A model generated the notes under the pieces. It was given only the letters and a program-made list of their open reading frames with translations, did no database searches and was not told where the DNA came from. Positions 25,056 to 32,624 of a DNA stretch of 59,896 nt are shown piece by piece. The position numbers were made by a program, and so were the translations under genes. Location of the stretch: contig NZ_QUAB01000017.1 in assembly GCF_003387575.1 (NCBI RefSeq), forward strand, positions 1 to 59,896, written 5' to 3'. Origin of the DNA: Microbacterium bovistercoris (GTDB lineage Bacteria > Actinomycetota > Actinomycetes > Actinomycetales > Microbacteriaceae). Each line of letters starts with the position of its first letter. Positions within the stretch are counted from its first letter, which is position 1.

Positions 25056-25673
25056 ATGCCCGCCGTCGATCTGAAGAAGCAGATCGAGAGCTATCGCGCA
25101 GCGCGGGGCAGGGTCGACCTGATCACCGTGCCGCCGCTGAGCTTCCTGATGGTCGACGGTCACGGTGATCCGAACACCGCGCCGGAGTACCGCGACGCCG
25201 TCGGCGCGCTGTATCCGCTGGCGTACAAGCTGAAGTTCTTCAGCAAGCGCGAGCTCGGCCGCGACCACACGGTGATGCCGCTCGAGGCGCTCTGGACTGC
25301 CGACGACATGGACGTGTTCACGAGTGCCAGGGACAAGAGCCGATGGGACTGGACCGCGATGATCATGGTGCCGGACTGGATCACCGCCGAGCACGTCGAG
25401 GCGGCGAGAGAGACGGCCCGAGCCAGCGCGACCGATGCCCTCGACGCCGTCCGCTTCGAGATCTACGACGAGGGTCTCAGCGTGCAGACACTGCACGTCG
25501 GCCCGTATGACGCCGAGGCGCCGGTGCTCGATGAGCTGCACAACCTGTTCATCCCCGAGAACGGGCTGCGCATGACGGGGCGGCACCACGAGATCTACCT
25601 CGGCGATCCGCGCCGGTCGGCACCCGAGAAGCTGCGAACGATCCTGCGACAGCCCGTCGAGCGCGCGGTCTGA
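25056..25673 (+). CDS. GyrI-like small-molecule-binding domain protein
   Basis: A 205-residue cytoplasmic protein of the GyrI/SOUL-like fold group. PPLSFLMVDGHGDPNTAPEY and a C-terminal MTGRHHEIYLGDPRRSAPEKL ending are characteristic of the stand-alone GyrI-like family. Such proteins bind small hydrophobic molecules; some hydrolyse cyclopropanoids. No DNA-binding domain is fused. It lies in a probable operon with the DUF2255-like gene. Confidence 0.82.
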   Translation: MPAVDLKKQIESYRAARGRVDLITVPPLSFLMVDGHGDPNTAPEYRDAVGALYPLAYKLKFFSKRELGRDHTVMPLEALWTADDMDVFTSARDKSRWDWTAMIMVPDWITAEHVEAARETARASATDALDAVRFEIYDEGLSVQTLHVGPYDAEAPVLDELHNLFIPENGLRMTGRHHEIYLGDPRRSAPEKLRTILRQPVERAV

Positions 25674-25701
25674 GCGCATTCGAAACGGGAGGAACGCGCC
25701 G

Positions 25702-27177
25702 CTACAGCCCCTGCCCGGCTTCCCAGAGCCGCTCGGTCTGGCCGGCGAGCAGTGCGTCGAGTGAGCCGGCCTGCGCGTCGGTGAGGGAGGCGACGTAGTC
25801 GATGATGCCGCGGCCTCGGGCCAGCCGGTCGCGGTCGGCGGCTGTCCCCGGACCGCCGAGGCGCCGATGGTCGTCCTGCGCGAGCTCGACCAGGTCGATC
25901 AGCCGACGCGGGGCGCGTCGGGCGTCGGCGGGGTCGTCGAGCCACGCCGCGAACCCGTCGACCAGCCGCTCCAGCACGGTCGCCTGCCCGCGCTGATAGA
26001 CCGTGAGGTCGGGGCGCTCCAGGATGAATCGCTCGTGCAGGAACTTCAGCACCGCGACCTCGTGCCAGGCGCGGCGGTCGAGGCTGACGTGCCCGGATCG
26101 GATGTCGGGATGCCGGTGCACTTCGACCGAGGACTGCAGCCGGGCGATCCACTCGGTGGTGAACCGGGCGAGCGCGCGCTCGGTGGCCAGCGATCCGTCG
26201 AACGGCTCGGAGAGCAGCCCGTCGATGATCTCCGCCTTGACCCGGACGACGGCCTCGCTGAACGCGTCGGGGTCGGCGATCCAGGCATCCTTCTCCTGCA
26301 GGCGCCGCCAGAGCAGTTCCAGCGAGTGTCCCGGGGTGCGGGCGTCGGCGCGCAGCGCCGCCGCGTCGACCGTGCGCAGCCGCGCGAGATCGCGATGCCA
26401 GCCGCGGAACTCCGCCGACAGCGTCACCGCGTTCAGCAGACCGGCGCGGTAGAAGTCGTCGAGGTCGTGCAGCGAATAGGCGATGTCGTCGGAGAGATCC
26501 ATGATCGAGCACTCGACGGTCTGCTGACCCCGTTCGATCAGGGGGTAGGCAGACAGTGCCTCGCGGGCGTCCTCTTCGTCGATCGCGTAGAAGTTGAACT
26601 TGCCCGCGCCGCCGCGCCGCGGCCCGCCCTCTCCGCGCAGCCACGGGTACTTCAGCACGGCGGCGCGCACCGCGGCGGTGAGGTTGAGGCCGACACCGGG
26701 GCGATCGTGCTCGTCGAGTCGGGTGATGATGCGGAACGTCTGCGCATTGCCCTCGAACCCCTCCGACAGGCCGAAGCGGCTGCGTGCCAGTCGGTCGAGG
26801 GTCTGCTCGCCGAGGTGGCCGAACGGCGGATGCCCGAGATCGTGTGCGGCTGCCGCTGCCTGCACCACGACCGGGTGCGCGCCGCCGAGTTCGGCCGCCG
26901 TGCGGCCGGCCTCGTCGTCCCGGGCGGACAGGTGCGTCGCGATGGCGCGGGCGACAGCGGCGACCTTGATCGAGTGCGTGAGGCGGTTGTGCACCGCGAG
27001 TCCGGCGCCGGTCTGCGAGATCACCTGCGTGACGGCGGAGAGACGGGAGTAGTACGGCGAGAAGCGGAGGCGCTCGACGTCCACACGGAACTGAGGGTGC
27101 CCCTCGGTCTGCTGGAACACGTCGAGCGTCTCGGGTGCGCGTCGCGCCTCGCGCGGATCATCGGTCGTCTGGGGCAT
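25702..27177 (-). CDS. dgt: deoxyguanosinetriphosphate triphosphohydrolase-like protein
   Basis: A 491-residue HD-domain enzyme that would cleave dNTPs to nucleoside and tripolyphosphate. It shows RLTHSIKV (first His), AAAHDLGHPPFGHLGEQTL (HD pair) and later MDLSDDIAYSLHDLDD, all in the order seen in Dgt/SAMHD1-like bacterial enzymes. The N-terminal RFSPYYSRLSAVTQV is also typical. It is monocistronic and convergent with the GyrI-like gene, and diverges from the RiPP locus. dNTPases of this family can contribute to phage defence, but a housekeeping role is more likely here. Confidence 0.88.
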   Translation of the reverse strand: MPQTTDDPREARRAPETLDVFQQTEGHPQFRVDVERLRFSPYYSRLSAVTQVISQTGAGLAVHNRLTHSIKVAAVARAIATHLSARDDEAGRTAAELGGAHPVVVQAAAAAHDLGHPPFGHLGEQTLDRLARSRFGLSEGFEGNAQTFRIITRLDEHDRPGVGLNLTAAVRAAVLKYPWLRGEGGPRRGGAGKFNFYAIDEEDAREALSAYPLIERGQQTVECSIMDLSDDIAYSLHDLDDFYRAGLLNAVTLSAEFRGWHRDLARLRTVDAAALRADARTPGHSLELLWRRLQEKDAWIADPDAFSEAVVRVKAEIIDGLLSEPFDGSLATERALARFTTEWIARLQSSVEVHRHPDIRSGHVSLDRRAWHEVAVLKFLHERFILERPDLTVYQRGQATVLERLVDGFAAWLDDPADARRAPRRLIDLVELAQDDHRRLGGPGTAADRDRLARGRGIIDYVASLTDAQAGSLDALLAGQTERLWEAGQGL

Positions 27178-27372
27178 GACAGCCAGTGTGGCACGGGGGT
27201 GTGCGGCCAGTTCCCCTATGCCCCGTCGTTCGCCCCTATGCAGGCCGGGATCCGTTGACTTCGATGTGCGGCTCGGCCATGGTCGGCCATATCGAGGATC
27301 TGGTTCCTCGTTCCTGGGTTGCTGAGCCGGTCAGTGTGCCGACTCGGATGCCCCCGAGTGAAGGGATTCATC

Positions 27373-27666
27373 ATGGCCATCGACAACGGATTCGTACGTC
27401 CTCCGCGGATCGACAACACGCCGGGACGACGGTACGTCCTCGCGGAGGAGCCGGAGGTCGGCGACCTGGTGCCCACCGTGTGGAACTTCAAGGCCGAGTG
27501 GATGGAATTCGTCGGTCAGGACGGGCTGGCCGAGTGGGAAGAGGCGATGCGCACGAAAGTCGGCATCGAGATCGATGCGCGCATGGCTGCAAAGCCAGGC
27601 TGTGCCACGGTCTCCGGCTCGCCAGGCGGCTGGGACGACTGCGACTACTGGGGCAACGGCTGCTGA
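27373..27666 (+). CDS. candidate ATP-grasp-modified RiPP precursor
   Basis: A 97-residue peptide starting at ATG 27373, 6 bases after AAGGGA. Residues 1-74 are an ordinary acidic leader with helical Trp-rich part (TVWNFKAEWMEFVG). The last 22 residues change character: GCATVSGSPGGWDDC then DYWGNGC. This tail holds T79, S81, S83 and D88, D89, D91, suited to ester links between Ser/Thr and Asp as in graspetides, plus Cys 77, 90 and 97. One base after its stop lies an ATP-grasp maturase gene. Precursor identity is inferred from this pairing. Confidence 0.7.
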   Translation: MAIDNGFVRPPRIDNTPGRRYVLAEEPEVGDLVPTVWNFKAEWMEFVGQDGLAEWEEAMRTKVGIEIDARMAAKPGCATVSGSPGGWDDCDYWGNGC

Positions 27667-27667
27667 C

Positions 27668-28657
27668 TTGCCTCACATCGGTATCCTGACTCAGGTCGGT
27701 GACCTGCACGCCGAGTTGGTGGCGTACTGGATCAAGCAGGCCGGCGGGCGTGTGTCGCTGATTTATGCCGACCGCGTCCCGACCGACGGCGGCATCAGCT
27801 TCGACCCGGCCCACCCGGAGAGCGCGCGCCTTCGTGCTGATGACGGTGTCATCGCGATCGGTGATCTCGATCTCATGTGGTGGCGGCGCGTGGGCAAGCC
27901 CCGGGTCCCAGAGCGCGTGCGGGACGCCGCTGCCCGCGAGGTCGTCTCCAACGAGAGTCGGGATGCGGTCGTCGGTCTGGTGCGGTCCGGTTTCCGGGGC
28001 ATCTGGGTGAGCGATCCGGACGCGACGCGGAGCGCGGAGTTCAAGCTCGTCCAGTTGTGCGCAGCAGTGAAGGTCGGGTTGAGAGTTCCAGCCACCCTGG
28101 TCAGTCAGGTTCCTGATGAGATCCGGAACTTCTGCGAGCGGGTCGGTGGGCGCATGGTTACCAAGCCGGTCGCAAGTCCGATCGATGTCCCACTCCGGGC
28201 GGGCGTGGTGACGTCGGAGGGATTACCCGGCGATGACGTGCTCGCTCTCTCGCCTGCGATCTATCAGGAACTCGTGCCGGGTGAAGATCACCTGCGTGCC
28301 TGCACCTGGGGGTCAACCGTCATCTGCGGAACCGTGAAGTCGCCGATGATGGATTGGCGAACAGACTCGAACCCGACGATCGGCACCGCCGAGATCGACG
28401 CTGACACCGCCGCTCGTCTCGCCGCTCTCAACGTCGAGCTGGGGCTCGAGATGGGGATCTCCGATCTGAAGCCCGCGGCCGACGGTGGCGTGCCGTACTG
28501 GCTGGAGGTGAACCCGCAGGGGCAGTTCCTCTTTCTCGAAGGACTCGGCGGCCCGGAGGTCGCCAAGCCCTTCGCGGAGTTCCTTCTCGCGCGTGCCGCC
28601 ACGGGGACGCCCCCGGCTGGGGGCCGCCGCCCCGCGTCGCGAAGCGGATGCGGCTGA
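27668..28657 (+). CDS. ATP-grasp RiPP maturase (MvdD/TgmB-like)
   Basis: A 329-residue ATP-grasp ligase. The start is taken as TTG 27668 (PHIGILTQVGD), since the frame has no better codon nearby. Visible landmarks: DLMWWRRVGKPRVP, FKLVQLCAAVKVGLRVPATLV, the ATP-binding Lys in GGRMVTKPV, and the metal-binding WLEVNPQGQFLFLEG. This order matches maturases that activate Asp/Glu side chains and join them to Ser/Thr or Lys of a peptide. No transporter or protease is adjacent. The C-terminal 20 residues are low-complexity. Confidence 0.85.
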   Translation: MPHIGILTQVGDLHAELVAYWIKQAGGRVSLIYADRVPTDGGISFDPAHPESARLRADDGVIAIGDLDLMWWRRVGKPRVPERVRDAAAREVVSNESRDAVVGLVRSGFRGIWVSDPDATRSAEFKLVQLCAAVKVGLRVPATLVSQVPDEIRNFCERVGGRMVTKPVASPIDVPLRAGVVTSEGLPGDDVLALSPAIYQELVPGEDHLRACTWGSTVICGTVKSPMMDWRTDSNPTIGTAEIDADTAARLAALNVELGLEMGISDLKPAADGGVPYWLEVNPQGQFLFLEGLGGPEVAKPFAEFLLARAATGTPPAGGRRPASRSGCG

Positions 28658-28674
28658 TCGGACCGGTCGTGCTG

Positions 28675-28720
28675 ACGGCGGATGCCGCTCCCGAGAGTTC
28701 TCGGGGGCGGCATCCGCCGT
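28675..28720. terminator. bidirectional terminator hairpin
   Basis: ACGGCGGATGCCGC (28675-28688) pairs with GCGGCATCCGCCGT (28707-28720). Inside, CCCGAGA pairs with TCTCGGG, giving a stem of about 22 bp broken by one T-G wobble. It sits between the convergent maturase and Bax-inhibitor-like genes. Confidence 0.85.
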
Positions 28721-28729
28721 ATCGCTCGG

Positions 28730-29536
28730 TCAGCTGCGGGCGCGACCCAGGATTCGGAGTACCTCCAGGTAGAGCCAGACGATCGTGACCATCACTCCGA
28801 AGGCGCCCAGCCATGCACGGTCGCTCGGGACGCCGCTGCGGACGCCCTCGCGGATCGCATCGAAGTCGCGGATCAGCGCGTAGGCGGCCATGACGACGAC
28901 GAACGCCCCGATGAGATACGCGAGCGGCAGGCCGAACAGCTGCTGTCCGTGCGTACCGAAGGCGTCGGGCACGATGCCCGTCCACGCGAGCAGGGCGTCG
29001 ACCGCGGTGAAGAGCACGTAGCCGATCATGGCCACGATCCACACGCGGGTGGCGCGACGGTTCGCGCGCACCAGGCCGGTCGCCGACAGCAGGAGCGTGA
29101 TGCCGGTCACCACGAGCGTCGCGAGCACCGCCTGCAGGACCACTCCCGGGTAGCGGTGGTCGAACCAGGCCGAGACCGAACCCACGACCATGCCCTCGAC
29201 AGCTGCGAAGGCGACGATGAGCCCGGGGCGTACGCGCGTCCGCGAGGTCACGCCGACCGTGATCCCCAGGACGATCGCCGCGGCGCCGCCCACGATCCAC
29301 GGGATCATTCCGGCGAGGCCGGTGCCGGTGATCCGGGTCCATTCCCAGCCGCCGACGGCGGTGGCCAGCAGCACGGCGAACAGGACGGCGGTGCGCCCGA
29401 CGGCGCCGGCGAAGGTCATCCGGTGACCGGATGCGACGGCCGGTGCGACGTCGTTGATGCGACCGGCGGCCGTCCCGCCGACACGTGCCGGTCCACGGAA
29501 TGCCACGGAGTTGAGGACGGGGTTCGAAAGTGTCAT
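28730..29536 (-). CDS. Bax inhibitor-1/YccA family membrane protein
   Basis: A 268-residue protein with seven membrane helices after a 45-residue polar N-terminus (NPVLNSVAFRGPARVGG). FAAVEGMVVGSVSAWFDHRYPGVVLQAV is the family's hallmark segment, and a late DFDAIREGVRSGVPSDRAWLGAFG carries the conserved Asp pair thought to gate ion leak in BI-1 proteins. This is the actinobacterial long form. It is monocistronic. Confidence 0.9.
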   Translation of the reverse strand: MTLSNPVLNSVAFRGPARVGGTAAGRINDVAPAVASGHRMTFAGAVGRTAVLFAVLLATAVGGWEWTRITGTGLAGMIPWIVGGAAAIVLGITVGVTSRTRVRPGLIVAFAAVEGMVVGSVSAWFDHRYPGVVLQAVLATLVVTGITLLLSATGLVRANRRATRVWIVAMIGYVLFTAVDALLAWTGIVPDAFGTHGQQLFGLPLAYLIGAFVVVMAAYALIRDFDAIREGVRSGVPSDRAWLGAFGVMVTIVWLYLEVLRILGRARS

Positions 29537-29599
29537 GACTCCATGTTCGCGAGCGTGCGCGAGCCGGGAATCGGCCGCCGGTATCGACCAGACCCCTAC

Positions 29600-30358
29600 T
29601 TAAGTCGGCATCCGCTTCTCCGGGCACGTTCCGAGCACGTGCGCGATGGAGTCGTGCTCCGCCTGCGTGACCCACAGGGCGTACTTCGTCTTCACGGCGA
29701 CCTGCCGGCCGACGTACTCGCAGCGGAAGTCCTTGTTCTTCGGCAGCCAGGTCGCGGCGTCGCCGTCGCGCTTCCGCGAGTTCGCGGCCCCGTCGACGGC
29801 GAGCAGGTTCAGCGGGTCGTTGGCGAACGCCGCCCGCTGCTCCGGGGTCAGCGACTGCGCGCCCTTCTGCCACGCGTCGCTGAGGGCGACGACATGGTCG
29901 ATCTGCACCAGTTCCGAGGTGCCCTGGCCCCGGACGAAGGCGATCGTCGTCCCGGTGTACGGATCGTGAAGCGTGCCCGCGGTGACCTTGCAGCGGCCGT
30001 CGAGGACGGGGCCGGTGAGCTGCGCGCCGAGGACGTCGTTGCGGGTGTCGCATCCGTTGTGATCGACGTCCTGCCAGCGCGGGCCGAACTGGGCGCGGTC
30101 GTACCCGGTCTTCGCAGCGCGGCCTTTGATGGGGAGCGTTGCGAGCAGATCGAGGGCGGAGCCTGGGGCCGGGGCCGAGGATTGCGGCGCGGTCGGGATG
30201 GGTGACGCGGTCGGGACGGTCGGTGCGGGCGCGGCATCCGTCTCCTGGTCGAGGACGCCGGAAGCCAGCGCAGCGACGAGCAGGAGCACAATCACGACGA
30301 CGCTGACGACGCCCGAGGCTCGGCGGGCACGGGTGTTCTGCGTCGTCCGTCTGCCCAT
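29600..30358 (-). CDS. secreted HNH endonuclease family protein (DUF1524-like)
   Basis: A 252-residue protein with an N-terminal membrane segment, a Pro/Thr/Ala-rich linker and a nuclease domain. The HNH core is visible as QIDHVVALSDAWQKGA, NDPLNLLAVDGAANSRKRD and DAATWLPKNK, plus DVDHNGCDTRNDVL before it. Four Cys suggest disulfides outside the cell. It should be an exported or anchored DNA/RNA nuclease. ATG 30358 is preferred over a codon 30 bases upstream because TAGGCT lies 7 nt before it. Confidence 0.83.
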   Translation of the reverse strand: MGRRTTQNTRARRASGVVSVVVIVLLLVAALASGVLDQETDAAPAPTVPTASPIPTAPQSSAPAPGSALDLLATLPIKGRAAKTGYDRAQFGPRWQDVDHNGCDTRNDVLGAQLTGPVLDGRCKVTAGTLHDPYTGTTIAFVRGQGTSELVQIDHVVALSDAWQKGAQSLTPEQRAAFANDPLNLLAVDGAANSRKRDGDAATWLPKNKDFRCEYVGRQVAVKTKYALWVTQAEHDSIAHVLGTCPEKRMPT

Positions 30359-30365
30359 CCGATCC

Positions 30366-30371
30366 AGCCTA
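30366..30371 (-). promoter_or_regulatory. -10 box of leaderless HNH nuclease gene
   Basis: TAGGCT on the minus strand, 7 nt before ATG 30358, with no better ribosome binding site at that codon. Confidence 0.4.
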
Positions 30372-30465
30372 TTCCTCCGGTCGCCCACCCTGGCAGCGCC
30401 CCGGCCTGCGGCATACGATGCTCGCGTGAGACGTTGTGCTCAGTGACGGACGAAAGGGACGGAAC

Positions 30466-31375
30466 GTGGAGAACATGCAGAACGTGGCAGTGCTCGGCAC
30501 CGGAGTGCTGGGATCGCAGATCATCATGCAGGCGGCGTATCACGGCAAGGACGTGCGGGCCTACGACATCTCTGACGAGATCCTCGCGAAGCTGCCGGCG
30601 CGATGGGAATGGATGCGCGGGCACTACCGCACCGACCTCCCCGACTTCAGCGACGAGAAGTTCGACGCCGCGATCGGTCGCATCAGCACGACGACGGTGC
30701 TCGCCGAGGCGGTCGGCGATGCGGACGTCGTCGTCGAAGCTGTTCCGGAGAACCTGGAGCTGAAGAAGAAGGTCTGGGGCGCAGGTGGGAGAGGCGGCTC
30801 CCGCCGGGGCGATCTTCGCGACCAACACGTCGTCGCTCATGCCGAGCACCTTCGCCGACGCGACCGGACGCCCGGACCGGCTCGGCACTCTGCACTTCGC
30901 GAACATGGTCTGGCGTGCGAACACGGGCGAGGTGATGGGGCACCCGGGAACGGACCCCGCCGTGATGGACGCCCTCGTCGAATTCGCGACCGAGATCGGC
31001 TTGGTGCCCTATCGGGTGCGGAAGGAGTCGCCCGGCTATCTGCTGAACGGCCTGCTCATCCCGTTCCTCGACGCCGGCGCGCGACTGTATGTGAACGGCA
31101 TCGGCTCGGTCGACGACATCGACGGCATCTGGCGCAAGGCGACGGGTTCGCCGCAGGGTCCGTTCGAGATCTACGACGTGGTCGGCTTCAACGTCGCGTA
31201 CAACATCCAGGCGAACAACCCGCAGCCCAGCCCGTTCATCGAGGTGCTGAAGCGCGGCATCGACAACGGCAAGACCGGCATCGCCGACGGTGAGGGCTTC
31301 TACACCTACGACGCCGAGGGCAGGAAGACCGGCGTCTCGTCGCAGTTCCCCGAGGTCTGGGGCGGTCAGGTCTGA
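30466..31375 (+). pseudogene. 3-hydroxyacyl-CoA dehydrogenase, frameshifted
   Basis: Two adjacent frames make one NAD-dependent 3-hydroxyacyl-CoA dehydrogenase of about 302 residues. The first part has [13 protein letters not shown] and [20 protein letters not shown]; the second continues [31 protein letters not shown] and [14 protein letters not shown]. The frame changes at the GGGG run 30776-30779; removing one G restores [10 protein letters not shown]. Without this the protein stops making sense after residue 104. Either the gene is inactive or the base is a sequencing error. GAAAGG precedes GTG 30466. Confidence 0.85.
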
Positions 31376-31394
31376 GGAGGAGGAGGGTGGCGTC

Positions 31395-31793
31395 ATGAAG
31401 CTGGGTGACTACCCGGTCAGGGCTTCGATCGGGGTGACGGACATCACACGGTCCGCGTCGTTCTACGAGGAGGTGCTGGGTCTCGTGCCGGAAGGCATCG
31501 GTCCGAGTGCCGACATCGAAGGCGGCTCCCGGTTCTACGCCTGCGGCGAGGGGACCATGCTCAACGTGTTCGAGACGCCCTTGGCGGGAGCGACGCGCTC
31601 GACGGTCGCCACCTGGTACGTCGACGATCTCGATGCGCTGGTCACCGAGTTGACCGCGGCGGGTGCGGAATTCGCCCGTTACGAGGCCTTCGGTGAGGAC
31701 GATCGGGGGATCTATCCCCGTGCGGGTGGTGGCCGCATCGCCTGGGTGCAGGACCCTGACGGGAACACCCTCGCCTTCGAGACCGACGACTGA
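31395..31793 (+). CDS. VOC (glyoxalase/dioxygenase) superfamily protein
   Basis: A 132-residue protein with the paired beta-alpha-beta-beta-beta modules of the VOC fold: VRASIGVTDITRSASFYEEVLGL, ATWYVDDLDALVTEL and a closing IAWVQDPDGNTLAFETD whose Glu is the usual metal ligand. It starts 19 bases after the dehydrogenase gene behind a GAGGAGGAGG ribosome binding site, so the two are probably cotranscribed. The substrate is unknown; glyoxalase-like or antibiotic-binding roles are both possible. Confidence 0.8.
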   Translation: MKLGDYPVRASIGVTDITRSASFYEEVLGLVPEGIGPSADIEGGSRFYACGEGTMLNVFETPLAGATRSTVATWYVDDLDALVTELTAAGAEFARYEAFGEDDRGIYPRAGGGRIAWVQDPDGNTLAFETDD

Positions 31794-31918
31794 TCGGCCG
31801 ACGACGTTCGCGACCGGGATGCCGGCAGCGTGGCGTCAGAGGGACCCGCCGTCGCTCCGTCGATCCCATGGCCTCACGAGCCGTTGCACCGAGCTTGCTG
31901 CGGGAGGACGATGACCCC

Positions 31919-32410
31919 ATGAGCGTCATCGAGTTCGAGCTGGTTCGGGTGGTCGAGGCGCCGATCGAGCAGGTGTTCGACCGACTTGCCGACATCGACG
32001 GGTACGGGGAATGGATGCCGTCGCGTGGGAGCCTGCTGCGCCGGACACGGCTGACCTCGCCGGGGCCGGTCGGCCCCGGCACGACCTACTTCGATGAGAC
32101 ATCCGCGGGTGACGTGCCGGGCGATGTCACCGAGTACGTGCGGCCCACCGCGATCGTCTTCCACTGGTGGGATGCGACCTCGAAGGGGAAGCTCAAGTCC
32201 GAGGGGTGGCCCGGGTACCGGCTCGAGGCCATCAGCCAGCGGTCCACGCGGGTGCGTCACCACGCTCGGATGCGGGTGTACGGACTCTCCCGCCTGGCGA
32301 CACCGATCTACCGCTGGATGGCGCGACGTGAGCGCACGGTCGTGATCGAGGCCCTGCAGGCATCCTTCGACCGCCCCGCACCCGGACAAGACGAAACCCC
32401 CGCGATGTAG
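31919..32410 (+). CDS. SRPBCC family protein
   Basis: A 163-residue START-like hydrophobic-ligand fold protein: FELVRVVEAPIEQVFDRLADIDGYGEWMPS at the N-terminus, a middle beta-sheet (TAIVFHWWDATSKGKL) and a C-terminal helix. ATG 31919 follows GGGAGGACG. The last codons run into the terminator hairpin of the tRNA-Phe gene that occupied this site before the mobile element split it. Function unknown; possibly lipid or polyketide binding. Confidence 0.75.
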   Translation: MSVIEFELVRVVEAPIEQVFDRLADIDGYGEWMPSRGSLLRRTRLTSPGPVGPGTTYFDETSAGDVPGDVTEYVRPTAIVFHWWDATSKGKLKSEGWPGYRLEAISQRSTRVRHHARMRVYGLSRLATPIYRWMARRERTVVIEALQASFDRPAPGQDETPAM

Positions 32411-32426
32411 AAGCTACGCGAGGGTT
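32394..32426 (-). terminator. original tRNA-Phe terminator hairpin (left copy)
   Basis: On the minus strand the sequence reads ACCCTCGCG, a small loop region, then CGCGGGGGT. The same 33 bases recur at 49493-49526 beside the intact tRNA-Phe. This copy is next to the displaced tRNA 3' end and overlaps the SRPBCC stop. Confidence 0.7.
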
Positions 32427-32430
32427 CCTG

Positions 32431-32451
32431 GGGTGATTGTAACGATCACCC
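32431..32451 (-). other. tRNA-trailer hairpin, chromosomal version
   Basis: GGGTGAT, loop TGTAACG, ATCACCC: a 7-bp stem between the tRNA-Phe 3' end and its terminator. The right copy (49531-49551) has the same loop but a different, fully compensated stem. Confidence 0.7.
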
Positions 32452-32497
32452 TTGTGGCTCCGACCGGCATCGATCCGGTGACCTTTCGATTTTCAGT
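32450..32497. repeat. left attachment site of integrative element
   Basis: These 48 bases are identical to 49550-49597. They correspond to the 3' part of tRNA-Phe from the anticodon loop to just past the discriminator base. The upstream (5') part of the tRNA is missing here, so this is the displaced end left by integration. Confidence 0.92.
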
Positions 32498-32624
32498 TGG
32501 ATGCGGCGGGGTAGTGGGTGCTCGTTGGTCGCCGCTTGCCGCATAATTACGCGGATCTTGTCATCGTTGGTCGCGGCTGGTTGAGGGTGGTTTCAGCGGA
32601 GCTACCGGCACAGAACCGGCACAC

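Noticed and set aside
21896..25057. Very long minus-strand open frame across MFS, AKR and the repeat array
   Set aside because: Antisense to three recognised genes and the array; no protein motif, only low-complexity His/Arg/Gly.
25702..27177. dGTPase as part of a defence island
   Set aside because: It is 5 kb outside the element, alone, and has the normal form of the housekeeping enzyme.
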